Shown here piece by piece: positions 25,801 through 34,548 of a stretch of DNA of 61,061 nt. The position numbers and the translations under genes are program-made. Source of the stretch: Nocardia uniformis NBRC 13702. Its GTDB lineage: Bacteria > Actinomycetota > Actinomycetes > Mycobacteriales > Mycobacteriaceae. The stretch is from the NCBI RefSeq assembly GCF_001613345.1, contig NZ_BDCE01000088.1, positions 1-61,061 on the forward strand, given 5' to 3'. Numbering within the stretch: position 1 is the stretch's first letter; each line of letters begins with the position of its first letter. The notes under the pieces were generated by a model, which was given only the letters and a program-made list of their open reading frames with translations, ran no database searches and was not told the origin of the DNA.

Positions 25801-25822
25801 TTACGTACAGCTCTGTATGTTT
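25801..25822. promoter_or_regulatory. Operator-like site upstream of the thiolase operon
   Basis: TTACGTACAG-CT-CTGTATGTTT; the left arm is identical to the site before the tetR at 23002. It lies 74 nt before the thiolase ATG. Confidence 0.62.
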
Positions 25823-25895
25823 GTTTGCAGTTCGGTCCGGCTGGATCGACAGTGCCGCTCACCAGGTCGTGGGCGGCCCGATTTAAGGGAGTTCG

Positions 25896-27101
25896 ATGGC
25901 GAACAGGGTTTACGTCGTCGGCGTCGGCATGACGAAGTTCGAGAAGCCGGGGCGGCGCAAGAACGAAGACGGCAGCGACTGGGACTACCCGGATATGGCC
26001 CGGGAGTCGGGGACCAAGGCGCTTGCCGATGCCGGAATCGAGTACCGCGAAGTGCAGCAGGCCTATGTGGGCTACGTGTACGGCGAGTCCACCTCCGGTC
26101 AGCGCGCCGTCTACGAGCTGGGTATGACCGGTATTCCGGTCGTCAATGTGAACAACAACTGCTCGACCGGTTCCACCGCGCTCTACCTTGCGGCACAGGC
26201 GATTCGAGGCGGGCTCGCGGACTGCACCCTCGCGCTGGGCTTCGAGAAGATGCAGCCGGGGTCGCTGGGTTCGGTATGGGACGACCGCGAACAGCCCATG
26301 GCCAAGCACATGATGGCACTCGCGGAGATCTCCGAGGTGCTGTTCCCGCCCGCGCCATGGATGTTCGGCGCTGCCGGTCGTGAGCACATGAAGCAGTACG
26401 GCACCACCGCGGAGCACTTCGCGAAGATCGGGTTCAAGAACCACAAGCACTCGGTCAACAACCCGTATTCGCAGTTCCAGGACGCGTATTCACTCGAGGA
26501 CATTCTGGCCTCGCGCACCATTTACGATCCGCTGACCAAGCTGCAGTGCTCGCCCACCTCCGACGGTTCGGGCGCGGCCATTCTCGCCAGCGAGGCGTTC
26601 GTCGAAAGGCACGGTCTGGCGAGCCAGGCCGTGGAGATCGTCGGTCAGGCCATGACCACCGACTTCGCCTCCACCTTCAACGAGACCGCCAAGAACCTCA
26701 TCGGCTACGACATGAATGTCAAAGCCGCACAGAGCGTTTACGAGCAGGCCGGCCTCGGCGCGGACGACTTCCAGGTCATCGAGCTGCATGACTGCTTCTC
26801 CGCCAATGAACTGCTGCTGTACGAGGCCCTGGGCCTGTGCGGTGAGGGTGAGGCCGGGCAGTTGATCGACGACAACCAGACCACCTACGGCGGTAAGTGG
26901 GTCGTGAACCCCTCCGGCGGCCTGATTTCCAAGGGGCACCCGCTGGGCGCCACCGGTCTGGCGCAGTGCAGTGAGCTCACCTGGCAATTGCGCGGCACCG
27001 CCGACAAGCGGCAGGTCGACAACGTCACCGCCGCCCTCCAGCACAATATCGGCCTCGGTGGCGCGGCCGTCGTCACGGCCTACCAGCGCGCCGACCGCTG
27101 A
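25896..27101 (+). CDS. SCP-x-type thiolase (lipid-transfer protein family)
   Basis: 401-residue thiolase-fold enzyme, expected to carry out the last step of beta-oxidation, CoA-dependent cleavage of 3-oxoacyl-CoA. Catalytic Cys in NNNCSTGSTAL (about residue 89), then HDCFSANELL and GHPLGATG with the active-site His. These are the motifs of the SCP-x/lipid-transfer subgroup, not of classical FadA. No SCP2 domain is fused. First gene of a seven-gene same-strand run to 33467. Confidence 0.9.
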   Translation: MANRVYVVGVGMTKFEKPGRRKNEDGSDWDYPDMARESGTKALADAGIEYREVQQAYVGYVYGESTSGQRAVYELGMTGIPVVNVNNNCSTGSTALYLAAQAIRGGLADCTLALGFEKMQPGSLGSVWDDREQPMAKHMMALAEISEVLFPPAPWMFGAAGREHMKQYGTTAEHFAKIGFKNHKHSVNNPYSQFQDAYSLEDILASRTIYDPLTKLQCSPTSDGSGAAILASEAFVERHGLASQAVEIVGQAMTTDFASTFNETAKNLIGYDMNVKAAQSVYEQAGLGADDFQVIELHDCFSANELLLYEALGLCGEGEAGQLIDDNQTTYGGKWVVNPSGGLISKGHPLGATGLAQCSELTWQLRGTADKRQVDNVTAALQHNIGLGGAAVVTAYQRADR

Positions 27102-27133
27102 CCCTGCCGGACCCGTCGTACCCAATAGCAATT

Positions 27134-27163
27134 CCGTGATCCCGGCGTCAGCCGGGATCACGG
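27134..27163. other. Perfect 13-bp hairpin inside the operon
   Basis: CCGTGATCCCGGC, loop GTCA, exact complement. Between thiolase and SRPBCC genes, ending 22 nt before the next ATG. May stabilise the upstream message or attenuate downstream expression. Confidence 0.6.
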
Positions 27164-27184
27164 GGAACCAAAGGAGTTTTCATC

Positions 27185-27622
27185 ATGGGACATATCGAAG
27201 CCAACAAGACCCTGAGCGCCACCCCCGAAGCCCTGTGGGCCGTCGTCTCCGATCCGCAGACCTGGGACAAGTGGTTCAGCATTCACGAGCGCTGGATCGA
27301 CGAGCCCCCGGCCACCCTGGCCCCCGGTTCCAAGCTGGTCGCCAAGATCATGATGCTCGGTATGGCCAATAAGATCGAATGGGTCGTCGAGAGTGTCGAC
27401 GCGCCGAACAAGCTGGTACTCGGCGGCACCGGTATGGCCGGTGTGAAGGTGCAGTTCAGCTTTGATATCACCGCGGGCGCCGAGGGCACCAACTTCTCGG
27501 TATCCGGCGATTTCGAGGGCGCGCTGATCAAGGGTGCGCTCGGCAAGGCGGTCGAGAAGGACGGCCTGACCCAGCTCGACAAGACCCTGACCCAGCTCGA
27601 CGCCCTGGCCACGGCGGCCTGA
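27185..27622 (+). CDS. SRPBCC (START/polyketide-cyclase-like) protein
   Basis: 145-residue helix-grip fold protein with a hydrophobic ligand cavity. N-terminal pattern IEANKTLSATPEALWAVVSDPQTWDKWFSIHERW and the Gly-rich strand LVLGGTGMAGVKVQF are typical. Likely binds a lipid or acyl intermediate of the surrounding pathway, possibly doing the carrier job that the fused SCP2 domain performs in eukaryotic SCP-x (inference). One nucleotide separates its stop from the next start. Confidence 0.85.
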   Translation: MGHIEANKTLSATPEALWAVVSDPQTWDKWFSIHERWIDEPPATLAPGSKLVAKIMMLGMANKIEWVVESVDAPNKLVLGGTGMAGVKVQFSFDITAGAEGTNFSVSGDFEGALIKGALGKAVEKDGLTQLDKTLTQLDALATAA

Positions 27623-27623
27623 G

Positions 27624-28505
27624 ATGTCGGCCGACCCTGTGACTTCCAGTGACACAGTCGCCTTCGACTCCAGCGGGCTGAACGTCTGGTGTGACGAGGA
27701 GCGGTTCGAGGTCACCGCCGAGCGGATCGCCGAATACGCCGCCGCCACCAACGATCCCATCGAGGCGCACCTCGAGGGGGATGTGGCCCCGCCGATCTTC
27801 GGCATCGTCCCGGTCTTCGAGGCCATGATGATGCCGATCCTCGACGTGGTGCCGATGAATATCTTCGGCCGGGTCGTACACGGCGAGCAGGACTTCCACT
27901 TCCATCGCCCGATCCGCCCCGGCGACACCCTGGTGTCGCGGGCCAAGGTCATCGGCTACGAGGGCAAGGACAATGGCTCCACCATTACCGTGCTCATCGA
28001 ATGCCGCGGCGAGGACGGAGAACTGGTCAATGAGCAGTACCTGACCGCGTTCTTCCGCAATGTGAATGCCGGTCCGCTGGTCGGCGAGGGCGCTCCGGCG
28101 CACAAGTTCGACACCGCACTCGCGCAGCAGCCGCCGCTGGCCGCGGTGACCGCACACGTGGACGCCGACCAGACATACCGGTACGCACCAGCTTCCGGTG
28201 ACCCGGTGCCGCTGCATCTGGACGAGCAGGTCGCCAAGGACGCCGGACTGCCGGGCATCATCGCGCACGGTCTGTGCACCATGGCCATGTCGTCGTGGGC
28301 GGTGCTCACCGAGGTGGCGGGATCGGATGTCAACCGGCTCAAGCGATTCGCGGTGCGTTTCTCGAAGATGGTCTTCCCCAATGACGATCTGGAGACCCGG
28401 ATCTGGCGGACCGGCAGTGAGAACGGTGCCACCACCTACTCGTTCGTGACCGGACGCGGCGAGGACCTGGTCCTCACCGACGGCCTGGCCGTCGTCGCGG
28501 ACTGA
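27624..28505 (+). CDS. MaoC-type (R)-specific enoyl-CoA hydratase
   Basis: 293-residue double hot-dog protein of the hydratase-2 class, which hydrates trans-2-enoyl-CoA to (R)-3-hydroxyacyl-CoA. The C-terminal hot-dog has the catalytic D-x-x-x-x-H (DPVPLH, about Asp193 and His198) and the conserved GLPGIIAHGLCTMAM segment. The N-terminal hot-dog is the degenerate, binding half. ATG start immediately after the SRPBCC stop. Confidence 0.9.
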   Translation: MSADPVTSSDTVAFDSSGLNVWCDEERFEVTAERIAEYAAATNDPIEAHLEGDVAPPIFGIVPVFEAMMMPILDVVPMNIFGRVVHGEQDFHFHRPIRPGDTLVSRAKVIGYEGKDNGSTITVLIECRGEDGELVNEQYLTAFFRNVNAGPLVGEGAPAHKFDTALAQQPPLAAVTAHVDADQTYRYAPASGDPVPLHLDEQVAKDAGLPGIIAHGLCTMAMSSWAVLTEVAGSDVNRLKRFAVRFSKMVFPNDDLETRIWRTGSENGATTYSFVTGRGEDLVLTDGLAVVAD

Positions 28506-28534
28506 CCACTTCAAGCTTGTCGAAGGAGAAGACC

Positions 28535-29413
28535 ATGGGTGCACTCGAAGGTCGGGTTGCCGTCATTACCGGTGCCGGTCGCGGTATCGGCCGTGAGCAC
28601 GCACTGCTGTTCGCCCGCGAGGGGGCCGCGGTCGTCGTGAACGATCTCGGTGGCAGCAATGCCGGTGAAGGCGCCGATACCGGCCCGGCGCAGGAGGTCG
28701 TGAACGAGATCGTCGCCGCAGGGGGGCGCGCGATTGCCAATACCGACAATGTCGCGGATTGGCAGGGCGCGAAAGGCCTGGTCGATCAGGCGATTTCGGA
28801 GTTCGGCCGCCTGGACGTGGTGGTCAATAACGCGGGCATTCTGCGGGACGCATTCATCGCCGGTATGGATGAGTCGCAGTGGGATTCGGTTATCGCGGTG
28901 CATCTCAAGGGTCATGCCGCCGTACTGCGTCACGCCGCCGCCTACTGGAAAGACCAGTCCAAGGCCGGTAACCAGCCCAGCGCGGCCGTCATCAATACCG
29001 CCTCGGCCTCGGGTACCACGGTGCCGAATGCCGGGCAGGCCAATTACGGTGCCGCCAAGGCCGCCATTGCCGCGCTCACCCTGGTCGCCGCCGACGAACT
29101 GGGCCGCTACGGTGTGCGCGTCAATGCCATCGCGCCGATCGCCCGCACCCGCCTCACCCTGGCCACGCCGGGTATGGGCGCGATGATGGCTGCCGAGGCC
29201 GATGCGTTGGAGGAGGGCGGATTCGACGCCTTCAGCCCCGCCAATATCTCCCCGCTGGTGGCCTACCTGGCCACCGAGAAGTGCCCGATCACCGGCAAGG
29301 TGTTCGCGGTGCAGGGCGGTGCCATCTCCGAACTGGCGGGCTGGCACGACGTGAAGACCATCGAGACCGAGGGCCCGTGGCTCATCGACGATATCGGCGA
29401 CCGGCTGCCCTGA
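28535..29413 (+). CDS. SDR dehydrogenase, MFE-2-like 3-hydroxyacyl-CoA dehydrogenase
   Basis: 292 residues. GAGRGIGREHALLFAREGAAVVVNDLGG is the cofactor motif typical of the (R)-3-hydroxyacyl-CoA dehydrogenase domain of peroxisomal multifunctional enzyme 2 (the VNDLGG end favours NAD). NNAG, a Ser in NTASASG and YGAAK complete the active site. Expected to oxidise the MaoC product to 3-oxoacyl-CoA. ATG 28535 has AAGGAGAAG upstream and is preferred to a TTG six codons earlier. Confidence 0.9.
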   Translation: MGALEGRVAVITGAGRGIGREHALLFAREGAAVVVNDLGGSNAGEGADTGPAQEVVNEIVAAGGRAIANTDNVADWQGAKGLVDQAISEFGRLDVVVNNAGILRDAFIAGMDESQWDSVIAVHLKGHAAVLRHAAAYWKDQSKAGNQPSAAVINTASASGTTVPNAGQANYGAAKAAIAALTLVAADELGRYGVRVNAIAPIARTRLTLATPGMGAMMAAEADALEEGGFDAFSPANISPLVAYLATEKCPITGKVFAVQGGAISELAGWHDVKTIETEGPWLIDDIGDRLP

Positions 29414-29461
29414 TCCGGCCGCCGCGAGCATTCCAGCTGCGAGACTCCAAGGAGAACAACG

Positions 29462-30730
29462 ATGTTCGAGTGGTCCGAGACCGATGAGATGATCCGCGGC
29501 GCGGTGCGCACCTTCATCGACAAGGAAGTGCGTCCGCACCTGGACGAACTGGACAGCGGCGAGATGCTGCCCTACCCGGTGGTCCGAAAGCTGTTCAGCG
29601 AGTTCGGTATCGACGTCATGATCGGCGAGACCGTCGAGAAGATGCTCGCCAAGCAGCGCGCCAAGGAGGAGGCGCTCGCCGCCGGTGAGCCGCTGCCGGA
29701 GAAGCCGAAGAAGGACAAGAAGGCCGACGGCGGTAGCCCGTTCAGCGGTCAGGAATCGCTGATGGCGGTGCTGATCAGCGAATTGTCCGGTGTCTGCATG
29801 GGTTTGGTGAGCTCCATGGGCGTGAGTATCGGCCTCGGCGCCACCACCATCATGTCGCGCGGCACGCTCGCGCAGAAGGAACGCTGGCTCACCGATATCG
29901 TGACCATGAAAAAGGTCGCGGCCTGGGCGATTACCGAGCCGGACTCCGGGTCCGATGCCTTCGGTGGCATGAAGACCTACGTCAAGCGCGACGGCGAGGA
30001 CTACATCCTCAACGGCCAGAAGACCTTCATCACCAACGGTCCCTTCGCCGATGTCATGGTGGTTTACGCCAAGCTCGACGAGGGCGACGGCATCGATAAG
30101 CGCGATCGCAAGGTGCTCACCTTCGTCCTCGACAAGGGCATGGAGGGACTCACCCAGGGCAAGCCGTTCAAGAAGATGGGGCTGCACTCCTCGCCCACCG
30201 GAGAGCTGTTCTTCGACAATGTGCGGCTGTCGAAGGATCGGCTGCTCGGTGAGACCGAGGAGCACAAGGGCGGCGACGGACGCGAAAGCGCCCGTTCGAG
30301 TTTCACCGCCGAACGGCTCGGCGTCGCGTTCATGTCGCTGGGCATCATCAATGAATGCCACCGCCTCTGCGTCGATTACGCCAAGAACCGCACACTGTGG
30401 GGCCAGGAGATCGGTCGCTTCCAGCTGGTGCAGTTGAAGCTGGCCAAGATGGAGGTCGCGCGAATCAATGTGCAGAACATGGTGTTCAACGCCCTGGAGC
30501 GCAGCCGTGCCGGTAAGCCGCCGAGCCTGGCCGAAGCCTCGGCCATGAAGCTCTACTCCTCCGAGGCCGCCACCGACGTGGCCATGGAGGCGGTACAGCT
30601 GTTCGGCGGCAATGGCTATATGACCGAGTACCGGGTCGAACAGCTCGCCCGCGATGCCAAGTCGCTGATGATCTACGCGGGTAGCAATGAGATCCAAGTG
30701 ACCCACGTGGCCAAGGGCCTGCTGGCATAG
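29462..30730 (+). CDS. Acyl-CoA dehydrogenase
   Basis: FAD enzyme of 422 residues for the first oxidation step. FAD and substrate motifs WAITEPDSGSDA and ILNGQKTFITNG are present. At the C-terminus YAGSNEIQ has Ala where MCAD has its catalytic Glu (YEGT); the Glu in the upstream helix (FTAERLGVA) sits where isovaleryl- and long-chain-type enzymes keep their base. A charged insertion (about residues 56-85, KQRAKEEALAAGEPLPEKPKK) in the N-terminal helical domain is unusual. Confidence 0.92.
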   Translation: MFEWSETDEMIRGAVRTFIDKEVRPHLDELDSGEMLPYPVVRKLFSEFGIDVMIGETVEKMLAKQRAKEEALAAGEPLPEKPKKDKKADGGSPFSGQESLMAVLISELSGVCMGLVSSMGVSIGLGATTIMSRGTLAQKERWLTDIVTMKKVAAWAITEPDSGSDAFGGMKTYVKRDGEDYILNGQKTFITNGPFADVMVVYAKLDEGDGIDKRDRKVLTFVLDKGMEGLTQGKPFKKMGLHSSPTGELFFDNVRLSKDRLLGETEEHKGGDGRESARSSFTAERLGVAFMSLGIINECHRLCVDYAKNRTLWGQEIGRFQLVQLKLAKMEVARINVQNMVFNALERSRAGKPPSLAEASAMKLYSSEAATDVAMEAVQLFGGNGYMTEYRVEQLARDAKSLMIYAGSNEIQVTHVAKGLLA

Positions 30731-30740
30731 GACGTCAGCC

Positions 30741-31619
30741 ATGATGACCTTCGATCACAGCGCGGTGACGGAGTCCGTGCGCGAGTACGCCGGAGTGCGG
30801 ACCCGCGAACTGTCCACCGCGGGTGTGGGGCCGACCGTCGTACTGCTGCACGGTTACTGCGATAGCGCCGATACCTGGCGTGGGGTGCTGTCGCGGCTCG
30901 CGGCGGCGGGGCAGCGGGCCGTTGCCGCGGATCTGCCCGGCTTCGGCCTGGCCGATCCGCGGCAGCCCGGCCCACTGAATCCGCAGTTCGACACCTTCGC
31001 CGATGCGCTCGTCGCCGAACACGGTCCCGTTGTCCTGGTGGGCAATTCGCTCGGTGCCACCACCGCACTGCGCGCGGCGGCCCGCGATCGCCAGGGCCGC
31101 GCGGTCGCTCTGCTCACCCTCGACGAGCCGGTATTGGCGCGTCACTGGCTGGCTCGTCTGTCGCGACGACGCGACTACGCGCGACTGTTCGATATCGCGG
31201 GTGCGCTGCCGGTGCCCGACCGAGTGGTGCACTGGTGTGTCCGCCGGGGTGTGTCGACCCTCGTCTATGCCCCGGGCAGGGCCGCCGATCCGGACTTCGT
31301 CGCCACCGCACTCCGCTCGATCCCGAATATGTCCGCTGCCGCCGCCAGAGCCCGTGACGCGGTGCGGTACGCCCGCGAAAACCCGTTCACACACGGCACT
31401 CTCACGGTGTCGTGCCCCACGCTCGTCGTGCACGGTGCCAAGGACCGGATCATTCCGGTCACCGCCAGTCGGTCGCTGCATGCCCTGCTGCCCGGCAGCG
31501 AATTGCTGGTGCTGCCGAAGGCCGGGCATTGTCCGCAACTCGATGACCCCGACACCGTGACCCGGCTACTGCTCGATCTCATCGCCCGGTCGGGCGACCA
31601 TCGGGAGCGGACCGGATGA
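30741..31619 (+). CDS. Alpha/beta hydrolase in the beta-oxidation operon
   Basis: 292 residues. Oxyanion motif LLHGYCDSADTW, nucleophile Ser in GNSLGA, acid in HGAKDRIIP and His in KAGHCPQLDD: a complete triad. Could be an esterase or thioesterase feeding or draining the pathway. Starts 11 nt after the acyl-CoA dehydrogenase stop. Confidence 0.88.
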   Translation: MMTFDHSAVTESVREYAGVRTRELSTAGVGPTVVLLHGYCDSADTWRGVLSRLAAAGQRAVAADLPGFGLADPRQPGPLNPQFDTFADALVAEHGPVVLVGNSLGATTALRAAARDRQGRAVALLTLDEPVLARHWLARLSRRRDYARLFDIAGALPVPDRVVHWCVRRGVSTLVYAPGRAADPDFVATALRSIPNMSAAAARARDAVRYARENPFTHGTLTVSCPTLVVHGAKDRIIPVTASRSLHALLPGSELLVLPKAGHCPQLDDPDTVTRLLLDLIARSGDHRERTG

Positions 31620-31700
31620 GAGTCGGACAGATTTCACCCGCGGCGTGAACGACTGACCGACACTGGATCAGTACCGCCTGTCACGAATGGAGCAGTAGCT

Positions 31701-33467
31701 GTGACCGAGCAGCCCAGAAGCCTGTGCGCGGCCTTCCAGGCCACCGCCGCGCGAAACCCCGATGACATCGCATTACGCGGACCCGATGGCACCGCCGGCA
31801 TTACCTGGCGGCAATACGCCGACCGGGTCCGCCGGATCGCGACGGGACTGTCGGCCCTGGGCGTCCGGTCCGGGGACACGGTGGCGGTCATGCTCACCAA
31901 TGTGCCGCAGTTCCATCTGTCCGATACGGCGGTGCTGCACACCGGCGCGACGCCGTTCTCGATCTACAACACCTTTACCGCGGAACAGGTTTCGCATCTG
32001 TTCGCCAATGCCGGGAACCGGGTGGTGATTACCGAGACCCAGTTCGTCGAGAAGTTGCGGGCGGCGAATATCGCCGGGACGGTCGAGCATTTCATCTGCG
32101 TGGACGGGCCGATCGACGACGGCATAACCCTCGATGAGGTAGCGGCACTGCAGGCCCCGGAGTTCGATTTCGACGCGGCGTGGCAGGCGGTCGAGGAGAG
32201 CTCGCTGCTCACCATCGTCTACACCTCCGGCACGACCGGGCCGCCCAAGGGCGTCGAACTGACCCACGCCAATATGCTGGCGGAATTCCGTGCGGTCACA
32301 GCGCTTTTCGACGTGCGATTCGGCGATCGGGTGGTGTCGTACCTGCCCGACGCGCATCTGGCCAATCGGGCGTTCTGCCACTACAACAACCTCATCGAGG
32401 GTGTGCAGATCACCACCGTGGCCGACCCCAAGCAACTGGTGGCCACGCTGCCGCAGGTGCGGCCCACCCTGTTCCTGGCCGTACCCGCCATTTGGTACAA
32501 GATCAAAGCGGGTATCGAAGCGCTTGTCGCACAGGAGAGTCCGGTCAAACGCGCGCTGGTGGGATGGGCCATCGGCACCGGTATCGAGGTCGCGCGGCGC
32601 AGGTCCGACGGCAAGGCGATTCCGCTTGCCCTACGGGTTCAGCACGGCGTGGCCGAACGATTGGTGCTCAGCACCCTGCGCGCGAAAATGGGCATGGATC
32701 AGGTGCGCGGGGCCATTACCGGTGCCTCGCCGATCGCCCCCGATGCCTTGGCTTTCATTCTCGGACTGGGCATTCCGGTCTGTGAGGGTTGGGGAATGAC
32801 CGAGACCTCCGCCGCCGCCACCCTCAATAGTCCCGATGCCATTCGCATCGGCACCGTCGGCCGCGCACTGCCGGGGACCGAGGTGACCGTCGCCGAGGAC
32901 GGTGAGCTGCTGGTGCGCGGCCCGCTCATTATGCGCGGCTACCGCCATGCGCCCGAGCAGACCGCCGAGGCCGTCGACGCCGACGGCTGGATGCACACCG
33001 GCGATATCGGCGCCATCGACGCCGACGGCTACATCCGCATTGTCGACCGCAAGAAAGAGCTCATTATCAATGCGGCGGGAAAGAATATGTCGCCGTCGAA
33101 TATCGAAGGGGCGGTGAAGGTCAGCTGCCCGCTGGTGGGCGCGGTGGTCGCGATCGGTGACAACCGGTCCTATGTGAGCGCACTGCTCACCCTCGATCCC
33201 GATGCCTGCACCGCCTACGCGGCCCGGCACGGACTGGCCGATGCCTCGCCCGCCGTACTGGCCGAAGATCCGGGCGTGCGCGCGGTCCTGGACGCGGGCA
33301 TCAAGGAAGCCAATGAGCGGCTCTCGCGCGTCGAACAGATCAAGAAGTTCACCGTGCTGTCGCAGGTGTGGGAGCCCGGCGGCGATGAACTCACCCCGAA
33401 AATGTCGCTGAAGCGCAAGCCGATTGCCGAGAAGTACGCCTCCGAGATCGAGGCGCTCTACAGCTGA
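31701..33467 (+). CDS. FadD-type acyl-CoA synthetase
   Basis: 588-residue AMP-forming ligase that activates a carboxylic acid as its CoA thioester. P-loop-like motif YTSGTTGPPKGVELTH, A5 motif GWGMTETSAA, and C-terminal GDIGAIDADGYIRIVDRKKELIINAAGKNMSP with the catalytic Lys. Closest in appearance to long-chain (FadD15-like) ligases. GTG start with GGAG upstream; last gene of the plus-strand operon. Confidence 0.92.
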   Translation: MTEQPRSLCAAFQATAARNPDDIALRGPDGTAGITWRQYADRVRRIATGLSALGVRSGDTVAVMLTNVPQFHLSDTAVLHTGATPFSIYNTFTAEQVSHLFANAGNRVVITETQFVEKLRAANIAGTVEHFICVDGPIDDGITLDEVAALQAPEFDFDAAWQAVEESSLLTIVYTSGTTGPPKGVELTHANMLAEFRAVTALFDVRFGDRVVSYLPDAHLANRAFCHYNNLIEGVQITTVADPKQLVATLPQVRPTLFLAVPAIWYKIKAGIEALVAQESPVKRALVGWAIGTGIEVARRRSDGKAIPLALRVQHGVAERLVLSTLRAKMGMDQVRGAITGASPIAPDALAFILGLGIPVCEGWGMTETSAAATLNSPDAIRIGTVGRALPGTEVTVAEDGELLVRGPLIMRGYRHAPEQTAEAVDADGWMHTGDIGAIDADGYIRIVDRKKELIINAAGKNMSPSNIEGAVKVSCPLVGAVVAIGDNRSYVSALLTLDPDACTAYAARHGLADASPAVLAEDPGVRAVLDAGIKEANERLSRVEQIKKFTVLSQVWEPGGDELTPKMSLKRKPIAEKYASEIEALYS

Positions 33468-33547
33468 GGGGCGCGGACGCGATCATCCCGGGGGAAGCGG
33501 ATGGGATCCGGGTGCCGCCCGAGACTCGGCACTCGGGTCCCCACCCC

Positions 33548-33579
33548 CGTCATTCCGGCATGCTTGTTGCCGGAATCCA
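33548..33579. repeat. Half-copy of the double-hairpin palindrome
   Basis: Only one arm is present (CGTCATTCCGGCATGCTTGT, TGCCGGAATCC). It still forms its own hairpin between the convergent genes ending at 33467 and 33625. Confidence 0.7.
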
Positions 33580-33624
33580 ACACCAGCAGCTCAGGCGGCG
33601 AGGTGTGGAAATGTGTGACGGCCA

Positions 33625-34485
33625 CTAGACGGCGCGCAAACGCGTGCGGCTGGCGTAGACGTGTTCGGCGATCAGGGTCGCAATGCGGTCCGGGGCTTCC
33701 AACATGGGGACGTGGCCGACACCGTGGATCATGATGCGATCGGCGGTCTCCGGCAGTTCCCGCAGGAAGCGGCGGGCGTAGAGGCGATTGGGAATGATGC
33801 GGTCGCTGTCGCACATCAATAGCCGGACCGGGCTGCTCACATCGGAGATGTCCTCCAGGCCGGGGCCGCGCAGCCCGCTGACCAAGAACGGGAGAAGGGC
33901 TCGGCAGTTCGTGGCGGAGGTGATGGCGGCCTGGATGGCGCGGCGGGGCGCGGCGGCGGTGTTCTTGGTGAGCAGTGCCGCGACCACCTGGCGGACCGGT
34001 GCGCTGAAGGTGACTGCGGGCGGGAGCCGCTTACCGATCTCCACAATGGGCACCAGACCCAGGAATTTCAGACCGACCCGGAACATCAGGACCGACGGCG
34101 TTTGCCAGCCACCTGCCGGAGCAATAACGGTGAGCGTGCGGGCGCGGCCACGTCGGGCCAGTTCGAAGCCGACCCAGCCACCCAGCGAATTACCGGCTAT
34201 ATGACACGTGCGCCAACCCATTTCATCGAGCTGATCCTCGATGCGATCGGCAAGGGCACTTACGTCCAGGTACCAGCCCTCGAAATCCGGTCCGCCCCAA
34301 TGACCTGCGAAGGTCGGAGCGAAGACTTCGCAGTGGCTCGCCATTCGCTCGGCCACCTGCTCCCAGCAATGCGGGGAAAGCATGAACCCGTGCAGTAGGA
34401 GCAGCGGTTCGCCGGAACCCATGTGAAGGGCCTTCATCGGCGCGAGCGGGGTGGCGGGCTTGGCGGTGCCTGACGTCATCGTCAT
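33625..34485 (-). CDS. Alpha/beta hydrolase
   Basis: 286 residues. LLLLHGFMLSPHCW, Ser in GNSLGGW, acid in CDSDRIIP and His in HGVGHVP form a normal triad. Convergent with the CoA ligase gene and facing xthA at its 5' end. ATG 34485 has GGAAGG five nt upstream; an ATG at 34512 would extend it by nine residues. Substrate unknown; proximity to the lipid operon suggests an ester. Confidence 0.85.
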   Translation of the reverse strand: MTMTSGTAKPATPLAPMKALHMGSGEPLLLLHGFMLSPHCWEQVAERMASHCEVFAPTFAGHWGGPDFEGWYLDVSALADRIEDQLDEMGWRTCHIAGNSLGGWVGFELARRGRARTLTVIAPAGGWQTPSVLMFRVGLKFLGLVPIVEIGKRLPPAVTFSAPVRQVVAALLTKNTAAAPRRAIQAAITSATNCRALLPFLVSGLRGPGLEDISDVSSPVRLLMCDSDRIIPNRLYARRFLRELPETADRIMIHGVGHVPMLEAPDRIATLIAEHVYASRTRLRAV

Positions 34486-34548
34486 CACCCCTTCCTGGAC
34501 CTCGATGTCCACGAGAAGAGAGCTATAGCGGCATTGTACGGTCGTAGC

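Larger units (their letters stand above)
25463..25895. other. Control region between the permease and thiolase genes
   Basis: 433-nt divergent gap. It holds a palindrome (25621-25698), a dyad ACATACACCT-CT-AGCTGTATGT at 25709-25730, and the operator at 25801-25822. An AAGGGAG ribosome site precedes the thiolase ATG. The arrangement suggests one control region for both directions. Confidence 0.55.

Noticed and set aside
28511..30742. 743-codon minus-strand frame across the SDR and acyl-CoA dehydrogenase genes
   Set aside because: His/Gly/Asp-rich antisense translation of two well-identified enzymes.
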